From assembly GCF_000427685.1 (NCBI RefSeq), contig NZ_KE386573.1, forward strand, positions 1,596,938 to 1,660,937: a DNA stretch of 64,000 nt. The letters are read 5' to 3'. The translations under genes were made by a program, and so were the position numbers. The stretch comes from Haloplanus natans DSM 17983. GTDB taxonomy: Archaea > Halobacteriota > Halobacteria > Halobacteriales > Haloferacaceae. The notes under the pieces are model-generated. The model did no database searches, was not told where the DNA came from, and saw only the letters and a list, made by a program, of their open reading frames with translations. Below, piece after piece: positions 45,438 to 56,539 of the stretch. The first letter of the stretch is position 1. Every line of letters starts with the position of its first letter.

Positions 45438-46433
45438 TTACTCCAACCCCAACACCCCTTTCGGATTCTCGTACACCACCTGCCGAACGTCGTCCTCGGC
45501 AACCCCTTCGCGCACCAGATCCAAGATGGCCCGCTTCATCGCGAACGGCTGGGTCCGATACATCCCGGCCACGTCGGAGTCGATGATAACCCGCTCCGGC
45601 CCGTACTCCTCGATCACCGCCGCCACGTCTTCGACGGTCGTCGTCCGAATCCACTGCCCGATGCTGAACGCGAGATAGCAGTCGGTGTTCTCCATGACGA
45701 ACTCGACCATCGACGGGTAGGCGTGGTCGAGGACGACCTGCTCGTCGGCGAGACCCACCTCGTCCATGATCGCCACGTCCATCTCGGTCGCGTCGAGTTT
45801 GGCCGTCGCGGGGTCGAGCACCGGATCGGCGAGGTCGTGGCCCTCCTCGGTTTTGCCCGTGAGCCACTTCTCGCCCTCCGCTTTCGTGATCGAGGGGGTG
45901 TGAATCAGGATCGGGAGCCCCTGGTCGTCGGCGACGCGCATCTGCTCGCGGACGACGGCCTCCTGATCCGGGAGCGCCATCGGTTCGCTGTACTGAGTCA
46001 TGGAGATACCCGTCTCGCCCAGCGCGACCACCTCGTCGAGAGCGGCATACTCCGGGAGCACGTCGAACAGTTCCTCGTAGTCGACCTTCGGGCCCGTGGT
46101 GTGGATGCCGATGGCGACGTACGGGTCGAAAAAATGGCTCCGGCCGATGGCGTGGGCACGCCGGATGGCGTCGTCCCAGAGGAAGCGAACGTCCTCGGGG
46201 CGCATGGGACGATAGGGCGCGTAGTGGGCGGCGGCGGCGACGAAGACGGCCGCCTCGGCGCCGGAGAGGTCGAATCGCTCCCGGTCCCCCCAGGACAGCG
46301 TGTGGCCGTGCTGGTGAACGTCGATCCAGGGCATCCGGGTGACAGACGAGGCGGGCGGGTCGTCCACGCCGAGGTCGGCGTTTCGGAACGCACCCATATG
46401 CCGCACGAACGGTGACGTGTCGGGGTCGTCCAT
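45438..46433 (-). CDS. TatD-like metal-dependent hydrolase
   Basis: 331 residues of the amidohydrolase/TatD superfamily. WIDVHQHGHTLS carries the first H-x-H metal pair. Later ligands are likely in ALGETGISMTQYSEP (E), LPILIHTPSI (H), VVLDHAYPSMVEFVME (H) and RVIIDSDVAGMYR (D). The sequence is longer at its N-terminus than E. coli TatD. The ATG at 46433 (MDDPDTSPFVRHMGAF) is chosen; the upstream in-frame extension lies in a region that looks non-coding. It is the first core gene after the island and mcrBC, 84 bp away. Substrate unknown. Confidence 0.85.
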   Translation of the reverse strand: MDDPDTSPFVRHMGAFRNADLGVDDPPASSVTRMPWIDVHQHGHTLSWGDRERFDLSGAEAAVFVAAAAHYAPYRPMRPEDVRFLWDDAIRRAHAIGRSHFFDPYVAIGIHTTGPKVDYEELFDVLPEYAALDEVVALGETGISMTQYSEPMALPDQEAVVREQMRVADDQGLPILIHTPSITKAEGEKWLTGKTEEGHDLADPVLDPATAKLDATEMDVAIMDEVGLADEQVVLDHAYPSMVEFVMENTDCYLAFSIGQWIRTTTVEDVAAVIEEYGPERVIIDSDVAGMYRTQPFAMKRAILDLVREGVAEDDVRQVVYENPKGVLGLE

Positions 46434-46489
46434 GCGGCGGGTACTGCGGGGGACGTGATATACGTATAGGGCGCACACAGCCCGAACGA

Positions 46490-48778
46490 TTAGGCGTCGA
46501 ACTCGACGCCCGTGATCTCGAACCGTGCGCCGCCCCCGTCTCTCTCCAGCACCTCGATATCCCACGCGTGGGCCTCCGCGACCTGTTCGACGATGCGCAG
46601 GCCGAACCCGGTGCCGTCCTGTGACGTGGTGTAGCCGGCGTCGAAGATCCGGTCGCGCTCGGCTTCGGGAATGCCGGGACCGTCGTCCGCGACGTAGAAG
46701 CCGTCGGGAAGGTCGCCGACGGTGACGGTCACGCCGTCGTCCGTGGTGCCGTGCTCGACGCTGTCACCGGACTTCGTCCGGTTGCCCGTGGAGCCGTGCT
46801 CCACGCTGTTTCGCACGAGGTTCTCCAACAACTGTTGCAGGCGGCTCGGGTCGGCCCGGATCGTCCGGTCGGTGCGGAGATCGATCGTCGCGCCGTCGGT
46901 GTCGACGTTCCGCCAGCAGCGCTCGGTGATGGCGGCGAGATCGACCGCTTCGAGGTCGCCGACTTCCTCGCCCTCCCGGGCCAGCGTCAACAGGTCGTCG
47001 ATGAGGGCGTTCATCCGGTCGTGCGCCCGTGACACGGCGTCGAGCCGGCCGCGGTCACACTCCTGCTGGAGGAGGTCGAGATGTCCCTCGGCGACGTTGA
47101 GCGGGTTCCGGAGGTCGTGGGAAACGACGCTCGCGAACTCTTCGAGGCGCTCGTTCTGCCGCGCGAGCTCGCGCTCCCGGAGCTTGCGCTCGGTGATATT
47201 CTGCGAGACGGCGATGCCGGAGACGATGTCGCCCGCGTCGTCGCGAACCGGGATGGTCTGGATGCGGTACTGCTCACCCTGATACTCCTGTTCGAAGGTG
47301 TTGCTCCGCCCCTCTAGGGCCTCGTGGTAGTAGTGGATGGTCTCCTCGGCGATGTCTGCCGGGAACAGGTCCCGCGGCCCGACATCCTCGAAGTCGGTGG
47401 CGGACAGCCCGACCGACGACAGTTCGGCCCCGCCGGCGAGGACGTACTGCAGGTCGTCGTCGAAGAGGAAGACGGCCCCGTCGGGGAAGTTCTCGACGAG
47501 CGTCCGGTAGCGGCGCTGGCTCTCCCGAAGCGTTTCCTCCCGCTCGATCCGCGAGAGCGCCTGCTCGGCGTTGGCGGCGAGCGTCCGCGCCAGCGTGACG
47601 TCCGCGTCGTCGAACGCCCCCGGCTCCGTCGCGGCGACGTACATCACGCCGTAGTCGCCGAGTGGGAGGATGATCTCCGCGCCAAACGCCGTCTCGGGGT
47701 TGTACCGACCGGGCTCGGCGGAGACGTCCTCGAACACCTGCACCTCGCCGGAGGTGAACGCCTCCCAGGAGAGACTCTCTCCGGGCTCGTAGACGGGTGG
47801 CTCGCCGATCAGATCGAGGGCTTCTTCGGTCGTCGCGGCGGGGACGAGCGCATCGGCGGCCCCGTCGTAGAGGTAGACGCTGTTGATCGGGAGTCCAAGG
47901 ACGTTGCGCGCCGTCTCGACGGCTCGATCCGCGACCGCCTCCTGCGAGGACGCCGCCATCAACTCGCGGGTCGCCTCGTGGAGCGCCTCGATGCGTCGGC
48001 GCCGCTCCTGTCGCTCGGTCACGTCCTGAAACTGCGAGAAGACGGCGACCACGTCGTCGCAGTCGTCGGTCACGACGCGGTTGTGCCACTCACAGACGAT
48101 CCGTTCGCCGTCCTTGCGAACGTTCTCGTCGATGCTGTGGTAGCCGCCCTCCGCCTCCGCCAGCGCCGAGGTCACTTCGTCGACGTTCTCGTAGCTGGTC
48201 TCGGTGACGAGTTTCGTCCACGTCTCGCCGCGAAGCTCCGCCTCGGAGTACCCAAGGATTTCCTCGCCCGCCTCGTTCAGGCCGACGATTTCGAAGTCGC
48301 TGTTGTACTCCAGAACGCCGAGGGGAGACTGCTCGACGAACAGGGAGAGTCGTTGCTGGCTGGCTTCGAGTTCCCGCTGTGAGCGATACTGGGCCACCGC
48401 ATTCCGGATGCGGTTGGCGAGGACGGCGTACTGCCCGGTGCCGACCTCCTTCTGGATGTAATCGGTCACGCCGGCCGAGATGGCCTGGCTCGCGATTTCC
48501 TCGCTCCCCTTGCCGGTAAAGAGGACGAACGGCAGATCGGGGTGGTCGTCGCGCACGGCGGCCAGAAACTCCAGCCCGTCCATCTCGGGCATGTCGTAGT
48601 CGCTGACGATGCAGTCGACATCCAGATCGGCGAGGCGGTCGAGCGCCGCGGCGGCACTGGTCGCCGTCTCGACGACGAATCCGTCGCCTTCGCGCTCGAG
48701 GAAAGTTGCGGCTATATCGGCGAAGTCCGGGTCGTCGTCGACGTGTAGGACCTGAATCGCCTCGCCTGTCGTGCTCAT
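46490..48778 (-). CDS. Multi-sensor histidine kinase: receiver - PAS - GAF - PAS - HisKA - HATPase
   Basis: 762 residues. Residues 8-125 are a receiver (D60 in IVSDYDMPEMDGLEF). A PAS domain follows (about 148-270, QQRLSLFVEQSPLGVLEYNSDFEIVGLNEAGEEILGYSEAE), then a GAF domain (about 285-425, VADRAVETARNVLGLPINSVYLYDGAADAL to AEQALSRIE), a second PAS (about 435-550), HisKA (RLEEFASVVSHDLRNPLNVAEGHLDLL) and HATPase_c (LLENLVRNSVEHG, VADDGPGIPEAERDRIFDAGYTT, GTGFGLRIVEQV). There is no membrane segment, so it senses cytoplasmic signals. The ATG at 48778 is firm. No cognate regulator gene is adjacent. Confidence 0.9.
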   Translation of the reverse strand: MSTTGEAIQVLHVDDDPDFADIAATFLEREGDGFVVETATSAAAALDRLADLDVDCIVSDYDMPEMDGLEFLAAVRDDHPDLPFVLFTGKGSEEIASQAISAGVTDYIQKEVGTGQYAVLANRIRNAVAQYRSQRELEASQQRLSLFVEQSPLGVLEYNSDFEIVGLNEAGEEILGYSEAELRGETWTKLVTETSYENVDEVTSALAEAEGGYHSIDENVRKDGERIVCEWHNRVVTDDCDDVVAVFSQFQDVTERQERRRRIEALHEATRELMAASSQEAVADRAVETARNVLGLPINSVYLYDGAADALVPAATTEEALDLIGEPPVYEPGESLSWEAFTSGEVQVFEDVSAEPGRYNPETAFGAEIILPLGDYGVMYVAATEPGAFDDADVTLARTLAANAEQALSRIEREETLRESQRRYRTLVENFPDGAVFLFDDDLQYVLAGGAELSSVGLSATDFEDVGPRDLFPADIAEETIHYYHEALEGRSNTFEQEYQGEQYRIQTIPVRDDAGDIVSGIAVSQNITERKLRERELARQNERLEEFASVVSHDLRNPLNVAEGHLDLLQQECDRGRLDAVSRAHDRMNALIDDLLTLAREGEEVGDLEAVDLAAITERCWRNVDTDGATIDLRTDRTIRADPSRLQQLLENLVRNSVEHGSTGNRTKSGDSVEHGTTDDGVTVTVGDLPDGFYVADDGPGIPEAERDRIFDAGYTTSQDGTGFGLRIVEQVAEAHAWDIEVLERDGGGARFEITGVEFDA

Positions 48779-48847
48779 CGTTTCCGAATACCACCGACTA
48801 GCGCCACTGGCTGATAAGTGACAGGGCAGTGGCGAACTTTCGTCCCG

Positions 48848-49162
48848 CTACTCGGTGTGGTGGCCCCAGAACCCACCGTATTTCGTGACTCGGAGGTCGT
48901 CGGTGACTCGCACCCGACAGGCGAGGCGAAGCCCGCTCTCGACCGAGTGGGGCGGAACGCCGAGGCGGGCACGCTCGCGGGGCGTGGGGTCCGCCACGTC
49001 GCCCTCGATCTCGACCGCGCAGGTGCCACAGGTGCCCAGTCCATGACAAGAGAGGGCCGTCGGCCCGTTGTGCGGCGACAGGCCGGCGTCAAGCAGGACC
49101 CGTCGAAGGCGGGCGTCGGACTCGCATTCGATCCGCTCGCCGTCGAACGTGACGGTCGGCAT
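48848..49162 (-). CDS. Plant-type 2Fe-2S ferredoxin
   Basis: 104 residues. Cluster ligands are in ALSCHGLGTCGTCAVEI (C-x5-C-x2-C) with the fourth cysteine in LRLACRVRV. Haloarchaeal-type extension is short. It is an electron carrier. The upstream DUF2892 gene ends 6 bp before its ATG at 49162, so they form a small operon. Redox partners are not in this neighbourhood; the flavin reductase at 57842 is a possible partner by function only. Confidence 0.92.
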   Translation of the reverse strand: MPTVTFDGERIECESDARLRRVLLDAGLSPHNGPTALSCHGLGTCGTCAVEIEGDVADPTPRERARLGVPPHSVESGLRLACRVRVTDDLRVTKYGGFWGHHTE

Positions 49163-49168
49163 CGCGAG

Positions 49169-49387
49169 TCAGTCGCCCCCGTCTGTCGTATCGATGCCGA
49201 GCACGCCGTTCAGCCCGCAAAAACACGTCGTGGCGTTGAATCCGAAGCCGAGCGCACCCACTCCCGCGAGGAGGCCGAGCGTCCGCCGCCCGGCGCGGAG
49301 CGAGCGTATCGCGACGACGGTAAGGAGGGCGGCGAGTGCTGCGCGGGCGAGTCGGTCACGGCCGCCGACGTTTTGCTCGAGGTCCAT
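49169..49387 (-). CDS. DUF2892-like small membrane protein
   Basis: 72 residues. LARAALAALLTVVAIRSLRAG and TLGLLAGVGALGFGFNATTCFCGLNGVLG form two short membrane helices, matching the DUF2892/YgaP C-terminal family, which often accompanies rhodanese or ferredoxin proteins. The TCFCGLN cysteines could bind a metal or sulfur species (inference). The ATG at 49387 is preferred to a more distal in-frame start. It precedes the ferredoxin gene by 6 bp. Confidence 0.8.
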   Translation of the reverse strand: MDLEQNVGGRDRLARAALAALLTVVAIRSLRAGRRTLGLLAGVGALGFGFNATTCFCGLNGVLGIDTTDGGD

Positions 49388-49536
49388 ATGCCGGTGAGAG
49401 GACTCGATGGGCTTGTACCTTCGGTCCGGCAGCCGGGCCGTCGGTGTGTGGCTCGATTCGACACGCTGGACTGCCAAGTCGATCCGCCGCCGCGTACAGC
49501 CGACAGTATTAGAAGGCGACGACCCCCACGTCCGGT

Positions 49537-50097
49537 ATGCGTCTGTTCCGGTCGAGCGAACTCCTCGGCATCGCTCGGGAGACTCTGGATTTCATCCTCG
49601 AAGCCAGCGAGGAGACCCACCCCAACGAGTACATGGGCTTTCTCCGGGCGGAGGACGCGCGCAAACTCGGCCTCGACCGGCACGGACAGGTCATCACGGA
49701 CGTTCTCGTCATCCCCGGCACCACGTCGAACTCAGTCAGCGCAACGGTGCGGACGGAGATGAAGCCCAACGACGTGCAGTCCGTGGGATCGGTCCACTCC
49801 CACCCGAACGGTGTTCTCCGGCCGAGCGACGCGGACCTCGCCACCTTCGGTCAGGGCGAGGTCCACCTCATCGTCGGCGCGCCCTACGACCGGGGCGACT
49901 GGCGGGCCTTCGACAATCAGGGGGATTCGACGACCCTCGACATCCTCGACGTGGACCTCCCCGAGGAACGGTTCTTCGATTTCACACAGGAGGACATCGA
50001 CGCCGAACTGTTGGCCGAGGGCCGGCGCCGGGGAGTCGTCTCGCCGGCGGAGATGGACGACGACGACGGCGGCGGCCTCTTCTCCTGGCTTCGATGA
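49537..50097 (+). CDS. JAMM/MPN metalloprotease (desampylase-like)
   Basis: 186 residues. The zinc and catalytic set is complete: E31 in NEYMGFL, H87 and H89 in SVGSVHSHPNGVLRPSDADLATF, S97 and D100. This is the Mov34/JAB1 isopeptidase motif that in haloarchaea removes SAMP ubiquitin-like modifiers or acts in sulfur transfer. The C-terminus (about 130-186) is acidic and ends in GGGLFSWLR, near a Gly-rich tail. The ATG at 49537 is chosen. It is divergent from the ferredoxin operon. Whether it is the active desampylase paralogue is not known. Confidence 0.88.
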   Translation: MRLFRSSELLGIARETLDFILEASEETHPNEYMGFLRAEDARKLGLDRHGQVITDVLVIPGTTSNSVSATVRTEMKPNDVQSVGSVHSHPNGVLRPSDADLATFGQGEVHLIVGAPYDRGDWRAFDNQGDSTTLDILDVDLPEERFFDFTQEDIDAELLAEGRRRGVVSPAEMDDDDGGGLFSWLR

Positions 50098-50289
50098 CCG
50101 GCGACAGGTCCGTGTTCCACGTCGGCGTGACCCATCGCCGCCTACGTCGTTGCCTACCCTTCGTCGGTGCGAACGCGACCCGGCCAACCCCGCGTTCTGG
50201 ATGGCCGTCGAGGCGCTCGTCCCGAACGCCCGGACGAGCGGGCGGTGGTTCCGACGGAACGGGGCTTGGCTGCGGATCTAAGCGGCGCG

Positions 50290-51129
50290 TCAGTTGGCGT
50301 CGTCGTCCTCGTCCTCGACGTCCACCGGCGCCCGTTCGCGTGCCGCCGCGACCGTCTCCCGCGCCGTCTCCTCCAGTCCCTCGATGCCCACCATCACGTC
50401 CGCGGCGTCGAGTCGGCGCTCGAAGCGGTCGAGCATCCCCTCGGTGAACTCCTCTTCCGACCGCTGCCCGGTGGCGACGCCGCTGGTCACGATGGACTGG
50501 ATGCCCTCCTCGACGGTCATGTCCACGTCGAAGACGTACTCCTCGGCGACGTGGAGGACGTGTCCGCCCATCACGGGGTTGGGCGCCATCGGGAGGAAGA
50601 CGGTCACCATCTCCCCGCTCTCGTCGACGCCCTCGCGAACCACGTCGGGCGTCTCGGCGGTCAGGAAGGCGAAGGCGTACGACCCCTGATCGGGGAATTC
50701 GACGAGTTTTACCTCCTGAAAGCTGTCGGTGTCGCTGTCGAGGAGCAGGCCACTCATTTCGTCGATGCTCTGATAGAGGGAGCCGACGCCGGGAATGCGG
50801 GAGACCAGCGTATCGAAGAAGGCACCGAACCCGGAGCGACTGGGCTGGCGTTCGGTCCAGGCACCGATACAGAAGATGGCCGCCAGCAACGACAGGATGG
50901 CGACGAGTTTGAGCGCGGTGTCGGAGGCCGGTTGGAGCCCCGTGACCGAGGTGAAAACGCCGACGATCGGATCGAGTTGCTGGGAGACGAAGTCGACGAC
51001 TGCGCCGAGGATCACGAGGGTGACGATGAGCGGGAGGGTCACGGCCGCACCGGTGACGAACGCCTGGCGAGCGAAGCCGCGTGGCCCGTCGTACTCCTCG
51101 AAAGTGTCCATCTCGCGGGGACGGTCCAT
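50290..51129 (-). CDS. DUF502-family membrane protein
   Basis: 279 residues. Two transmembrane segments lie at about 22-45 ([26 protein letters not shown]) and 74-90 (LVAILSLLAAIFCIG). SRIPGVGSLYQSIDEMS and FVFLPMAPNPVMGGHVLHVAEEYVFDVDMTVEEGIQSIVTSG-like segments identify DUF502. The soluble domain and acidic tail (VEDEDDDAN) follow. Function is unknown; plant relatives have proposed roles in membrane organisation. The ATG at 51129 is used, with an alternative Met 6 codons later. Confidence 0.88.
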   Translation of the reverse strand: MDRPREMDTFEEYDGPRGFARQAFVTGAAVTLPLIVTLVILGAVVDFVSQQLDPIVGVFTSVTGLQPASDTALKLVAILSLLAAIFCIGAWTERQPSRSGFGAFFDTLVSRIPGVGSLYQSIDEMSGLLLDSDTDSFQEVKLVEFPDQGSYAFAFLTAETPDVVREGVDESGEMVTVFLPMAPNPVMGGHVLHVAEEYVFDVDMTVEEGIQSIVTSGVATGQRSEEEFTEGMLDRFERRLDAADVMVGIEGLEETARETVAAARERAPVDVEDEDDDAN

Positions 51130-51200
51130 GGTGCCACCTTGGCACGGTCGGCGGAAAACGTTCCGGCGACCGACGGCGAGAGACGGCCCGGCGGCTCAGC

Positions 51201-53360
<2,160 letters not shown>

Positions 53361-53542
53361 CTAGTAATTGCATCTTTCGCCTGTTAAGATTGTCTAATTC
53401 GGAAACGAAGATGGCTCTGGCACCAACCAATCTACCGTATTCGCGAACTTTCGTCGCGAGGGTCGGGCCCGCTACTCGGCACGGAGTCGGAGCTCGTTTC
53501 GGGAGGATCAGTTCTAAGTGATACACCCGTCACACACCGTCT

Positions 53543-53767
53543 ATGGACGACGCACTCGAAGTCGTCGACGTGCTCGCCGATTCGGGGTTCGAAGGGGCGA
53601 TTACGTGGCTCCTTCGGCTCGTCGGTCTCGTCGCCGTGCTCGCCGGCCTCGGCCTCTGGTCGCTCACCGACATGGGACTCCTCGTCGTCCCCGCGGCGCT
53701 GATCGTCCTCGGACTCGTCTTGCTGGTCGTGCCGAGCCTCCTCCTCGCCCTCGCGGAACTCGCCTGA
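53543..53767 (+). CDS. Small two-helix membrane protein (unknown)
   Basis: 74 residues with hydrophobic segments at about 20-44 and 46-70 (LLRLVGLVAVLAGLGLWSL, LLVVPAALIVLGLVLLVVPSLLLALAEL). No family recognised with certainty. It is close to the acyl-CoA ligase gene (81 bp upstream, same direction), but that gene has its own TATA box. Confidence 0.7.
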   Translation: MDDALEVVDVLADSGFEGAITWLLRLVGLVAVLAGLGLWSLTDMGLLVVPAALIVLGLVLLVVPSLLLALAELA

Positions 53768-53816
53768 TCGGAGGCGAGGACCGGTCGTCGGGACGGCACC
53801 GGGCGAGCGGGCGCGA

Positions 53817-53826
53817 TAGTTTTAAC
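53817..53826 (+). promoter_or_regulatory. TATA box of the acyl-CoA ligase gene
   Basis: TAGTTTTAAC, 23-32 nt before the ATG at 53849, consistent with a leaderless transcript. Confidence 0.55.
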
Positions 53827-53848
53827 GCCCGCGGCGAAACGGTGGCGC

Positions 53849-55483
53849 ATGACCGGACACGCACAGACGCTCCGGCCGTTCCTGTCGCGGGCGGCCGGGC
53901 TGTATCCGGACCGCGAACTCGTCGCGCGGACCGCGACGGGGACGGTCCGCTATACGTACGCCGACTACGCCGAGCGAGTCGGCCGTCTGGCGAGTGCCCT
54001 GCGGACGGCCGGCGTCGACCGCGGCGACCACGTGGCGACGATGTGCTGGAATCACGACCGCCACGCCGAGGCGTACTTCGCGGTGCCGAGCCTGGGTGCG
54101 GGGTTGCACACGATCAACCCGCTGTTGCCCGCGAGCGACGTGCGTACCATCGTCGACGAGGCCGCGGACCGCCTCCTGTTCGTCGACGCGTCGCTCGCGG
54201 GAGCACTGACCGAGGCGTACGACCCCGACGCCTTCGAGTCGGTCGATCGGGTCGTCGTGGTCGGCGCCGAGACACCCGACCTGCCGTTCGAGTCGGTCGT
54301 CGGCGTCGACGACTTCGTCGCCGGGAACGACTCCGACCCGGACTACCCCGCTCTCGACGGCGACGACGCAGCCGGCCTCTGTTACTCCTCGGGGACGACG
54401 GGCGCGCCGACGGGCGTCCGCTACACCCAGCGGATGCTCTGGAGTCACACGATGGCGATTCTGACGCCCTCGGGACTCGACATCTCGCATCACGACGCGG
54501 TGATGCCCGTCGTCCCGATGTTCCACATCAACGCGTGGGGGCTCCCCTACGCGGCGACCGCGGCGGGCGCGAAACAGGTCTATCCCGGCCCCGCGCCCGA
54601 CCCCGCCGACCTGGTCGGCCTGATCGAGCGCGAAGGCGTCACCCTCACCGCGGGCGTGCCGACGGTGTGGCTGGGCGTCCTGGAGTATCTACGGGACCAC
54701 GACGCCGACCTCTCGACCCTGGAACGCATCGTCATCGGCGGCGCGGCGCCGCCCGACCGGCTGATCCGCGCGTTCGACGACCGGGGTGTCGAGGTGGTCC
54801 ACGGGTGGGGCATGACCGAGACGGCGCCCGTCGGCGCCGTCTCCCACCTCAAACCCGCGTTGCGCGACGCCGACTACGAGACGCGACTCGACAAACGGAC
54901 GAAACAGGGGTTGATCCTCCCCGGTCTGGAGTTCCGCGCCGTCGACGACGATGGGGACGAAATCCGCCACGACGGCGAGGCGATGGGCGAACTCCTGGTC
55001 CGTGGGCCGTGGGTCACCACGTCGTACTACGGCCGCGACGACGACGACGCGTTCGAGGGGTCGTGGCTCCGCACCGGCGACGTGGTGACCGTCGACGCGG
55101 ACGGATACATCGAACTCGTCGACCGGGCCGCGGACGTGATCAAATCCGGTGGCGAGTGGATCTCCTCACAAGCGGTGGAGAACGCGATCATGGGCGTCGA
55201 GGGAGTGCGCGAGGCCGCCGTCGTCGGCGTCCCCCACGAGCGGTGGGGCGAGCGTCCAGTCGCCTACATCGTCGCGGACGCCGACCGGGACGGGGTGATC
55301 GACGCCGTGACCGACCGGATTCACGATGCGTATCCGGACTGGTGGGTGCCGGATCGCTTCGAGTTCGTCGACGAGATTCCCAAGACAGCGACGGGGAAGT
55401 TCGACAAGGTCGATCTCCGAAACCAGTTCGACGGCTCGCTCGACGGGGCCGCCGACGCGTCGCCGCCGGACGAGGCGGAGTGA
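53849..55483 (+). CDS. AMP-forming fatty acyl-CoA ligase
   Basis: 544 residues of the ANL superfamily, activating a carboxylic acid with ATP and CoA. The P-loop is [18 protein letters not shown] (about 176-190), with [35 protein letters not shown] (A5), [21 protein letters not shown] (A7-A8 hinge) and the C-terminal catalytic lysine in [15 protein letters not shown]. The sequence is closest to long-chain or medium-chain fatty acid ligases (FadD-like), but chain length cannot be predicted. The ATG at 53849 lies after a TATA box. Confidence 0.93.
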   Translation: MTGHAQTLRPFLSRAAGLYPDRELVARTATGTVRYTYADYAERVGRLASALRTAGVDRGDHVATMCWNHDRHAEAYFAVPSLGAGLHTINPLLPASDVRTIVDEAADRLLFVDASLAGALTEAYDPDAFESVDRVVVVGAETPDLPFESVVGVDDFVAGNDSDPDYPALDGDDAAGLCYSSGTTGAPTGVRYTQRMLWSHTMAILTPSGLDISHHDAVMPVVPMFHINAWGLPYAATAAGAKQVYPGPAPDPADLVGLIEREGVTLTAGVPTVWLGVLEYLRDHDADLSTLERIVIGGAAPPDRLIRAFDDRGVEVVHGWGMTETAPVGAVSHLKPALRDADYETRLDKRTKQGLILPGLEFRAVDDDGDEIRHDGEAMGELLVRGPWVTTSYYGRDDDDAFEGSWLRTGDVVTVDADGYIELVDRAADVIKSGGEWISSQAVENAIMGVEGVREAAVVGVPHERWGERPVAYIVADADRDGVIDAVTDRIHDAYPDWWVPDRFEFVDEIPKTATGKFDKVDLRNQFDGSLDGAADASPPDEAE

Positions 55484-55530
55484 GCGGAGCCAACGGAAAA
55501 CACTTGCAAGCGGCCGACCCAGGGCAGTCC

Positions 55531-56539
55531 ATGCGGCCCCGAACTGCCCTCCCCGCAGTGCTGGTTCTCGCGCTCGTGACGGCTGGCTGCACCGGCGCGC
55601 CGACGGACGGATCGACGGCGACGGACACGCCCACCGCCACGCCGCTTCCCTCCGGCGATGCCCACTTTCCCGACGGGCCGAAGGAACGTCCCGACCGGCC
55701 GTCGACGCTGAACGCCGCGACCGTGCGCGAGTACGTCCGGACCCACGAGTACCGCTACGCCTACAACTCGTTGTGGTTGACATCCTCCTCCGCGTAAACA
55801 CGGAGGAATCCCGAGCGGTGTGAGTTTCAGGTTTGGAGTCCGATCACCGAACTACCAGTCCTTTCGGGCACGGGTAGTCCCACAGCATCGAACTGGTGGA
55901 CTGCTGGCGGTGCAAACCCGCCGTTACCCCTATCCTCGACCGTGTTTGGCGTCCCGATGTTGTTTTTGCCAGCGGGACGCCGGCAGGTGTCAGGAGAGTC
56001 GGGGGTATCCTGGTGCTCGTTTTGAGGAGTCGGCACGGGCACATCCTTCTGGAATATGCGTTCACCGACTGCCTTTTCCGACACTGCCTCGTTTTGTGGG
56101 CGGACAGGCCGCCTCCGAAGGACGGTTCGGAATCCGCTCCGTTCCGACCGATTCCTACTCTACGGTAGGTCGGCCTGTCGCCTAAACGTCACTGTGGGAA
56201 ACTCGGGGGTGGCGTTTGAACGGCGATTGTTACCACAAGTGACGGCGTGGTATTGCGCCTGTTCAGCCTATAAACGAGTACACCGACGTGACCCTCGACT
56301 GCCGCGTCGACGACGTGACACGGCGCGAGTGGGGGTACGAGGCCGTCGTCACATGTACGGGCCACTCGAACACCGAGGTTCCCGAGAACACGACGGCGAC
56401 ATCGGCGCCACACGCCGACTGGTTCACGCAGTCGTTCCGCTACCGCGTGGGCCAAAACGCGACGAAGCGTGACGCCGCGGAGACCCGCGATGCGGCTCAG
56501 GACCGCCGCGGGCTGTCCGGCGCCAGCGCGTCGTCGTAG
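55531..56539 (+). pseudogene. Lipoprotein gene split by an insertion remnant
   Basis: The 5' part (55531-55770) encodes MRPRTALPAVLVLALVTAGCTGAP, a signal peptide with a lipobox (ALVTAGC), then a Thr/Pro-rich linker and LNAATVREYVRTHEYRYAYNS. At this point the frame runs into foreign sequence and stops at 55797. After about 500 bp the same kind of protein resumes (NEYTDVTLDCRVDDVTRREWGYEAVVTCTGH...FTQSFRYRVGQN) and ends near 56539, overlapping the 3' end of the convergent alcohol dehydrogenase. Joining the halves gives a normal haloarchaeal secreted lipoprotein. Function unknown. Confidence 0.8.
55771..56271 (-). mobile_element. Decayed IS200/IS605-type element (TnpB remnant)
   Basis: About 500 bp inserted in the lipoprotein gene; ends are approximate. 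Left end: TTGACATCCTCCTCCGCG followed by a hairpin CTCCG/CGGAG, as at the right ends of haloarchaeal IS200/IS605 (OrfB) elements. Minus-strand codons 56084-55827 give QNEHQDTPDSPDTCRRPAGKNNIG and PPAVHQFDAVGLPVPERTG, which resemble the tail that follows the TnpB zinc finger; the catalytic RuvC core is missing. No target duplication is seen, as expected for this family. Confidence 0.65.

Noticed and set aside
43822-46476. An 884-codon minus-strand frame that would extend McrB far upstream
   Set aside because: The extra 370 codons are antisense or out of frame to the TatD-like gene and have arginine-rich, shadow-like composition. McrB homology begins at the ATG at 45354.
50162-50281. A short plus-strand frame ending with NPAFWMAVEALVPNARTSG before the DUF502 gene
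   Set aside because: The residues look protein-like, but no ATG or GTG is suitably placed (only a TTG) and no family is recognised; it could be a remnant.
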